A stretch of DNA of 6,368 bases from Chloroflexota bacterium (lineage in GTDB: Bacteria > Chloroflexota > Dehalococcoidia > Bin125), in NCBI GenBank assembly GCA_027296805.1, contig JAPUIR010000093.1:1-6368 (forward strand), in the 5' to 3' direction. How positions within the stretch are numbered: the first letter of the stretch is position 1; each line of letters starts with the position of its first letter. Below are positions 6,289 to 6,368 of this stretch, piece after piece. The notes below the pieces were generated by a model. It did not search any database. It saw only the letters and a program-made list of their open reading frames with translations, and was not told where the DNA came from. The position numbers were made by a program, and so were the translations under genes.

Positions 6289-6368
6289 ATGACCGTCGAG
6301 GCGCTCAGCAGCACCGCCGACCTGGAAGACTCCCGCGAGAAGCTGATCCACAGCTTCGCCGCTCTGCC
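6289..6368 (+). CDS. Unrecognised protein, N-terminal 26 residues only (3'-truncated)
   Basis: An ATG at 6289 opens a frame running without a stop to the window edge. GAGG sits 6 nt upstream (6279-6282) as a reasonable ribosome site, and a candidate extended -10 promoter lies about 85 nt upstream. The visible protein begins MTVEALSSTADLEDSREKL and continues IHSFAAL: a short polar leader, then a probable amphipathic helix. That is too little to assign a family. It is divergent from coaE and probably independently transcribed. The start is supported by the ribosome site and the empty upstream region; the function is unknown. Confidence 0.55.
   Translation, partial: MTVEALSSTADLEDSREKLIHSFAAL

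Overview
This is a GC-rich bacterial fragment, almost fully coding. It most resembles Chloroflexota (a Dehalococcoidia/SAR202-like or thermomicrobial lineage). That placement is an inference from the wording of the CoaE protein and the NorQ/NorD-type pair, remembered and not searched, so treat it as tentative. There are no rRNA or tRNA genes, no CRISPR array and no sign of an insertion sequence.

Layout. Positions 1-443 (+) hold the 3' end of a metallo-beta-lactamase-fold hydrolase with a C-terminal winged helix. It converges, with only 22 bp between stop codons, on a four-gene block transcribed leftward: coaE (5942-5331), a MoxR/CbbQ/NorQ-type AAA+ ATPase (5299-4415), a YfcE-like metallophosphoesterase (4344-3739) and a 1088-residue NorD/CbbO-type protein with a von Willebrand A domain (3732-466). 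Gaps inside the block are 31, 70 and 6 nt, so one operon is likely. Upstream of coaE is a 346-bp divergent intergenic region (5943-6288) with candidate promoters in both directions. Last comes the first 26 codons of a rightward gene cut by the window edge (6289-6368).

How the genes may work together. In known CbbQ/CbbO and NorQ/NorD pairs, a hexameric MoxR AAA+ motor docks with a VWA adaptor and remodels a client enzyme (Rubisco or nitric oxide reductase). This window has motor and adaptor but no Rubisco or NO reductase gene, so the client is unknown. Two things are unusual: a metallophosphoesterase sits between motor and adaptor, and the adaptor's N-terminal third is a regular 37-residue repeat array that I do not recognise and that could be the client-binding surface. 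coaE heads the operon and may be only a housekeeping neighbour sharing a promoter.

The strongest leads are the 37-residue repeat solenoid, the orphan motor-phosphoesterase-adaptor arrangement, a promoter whose predicted start lies at a perfect hairpin ahead of coaE, and a long inverted repeat that would bury the phosphoesterase's Shine-Dalgarno sequence.
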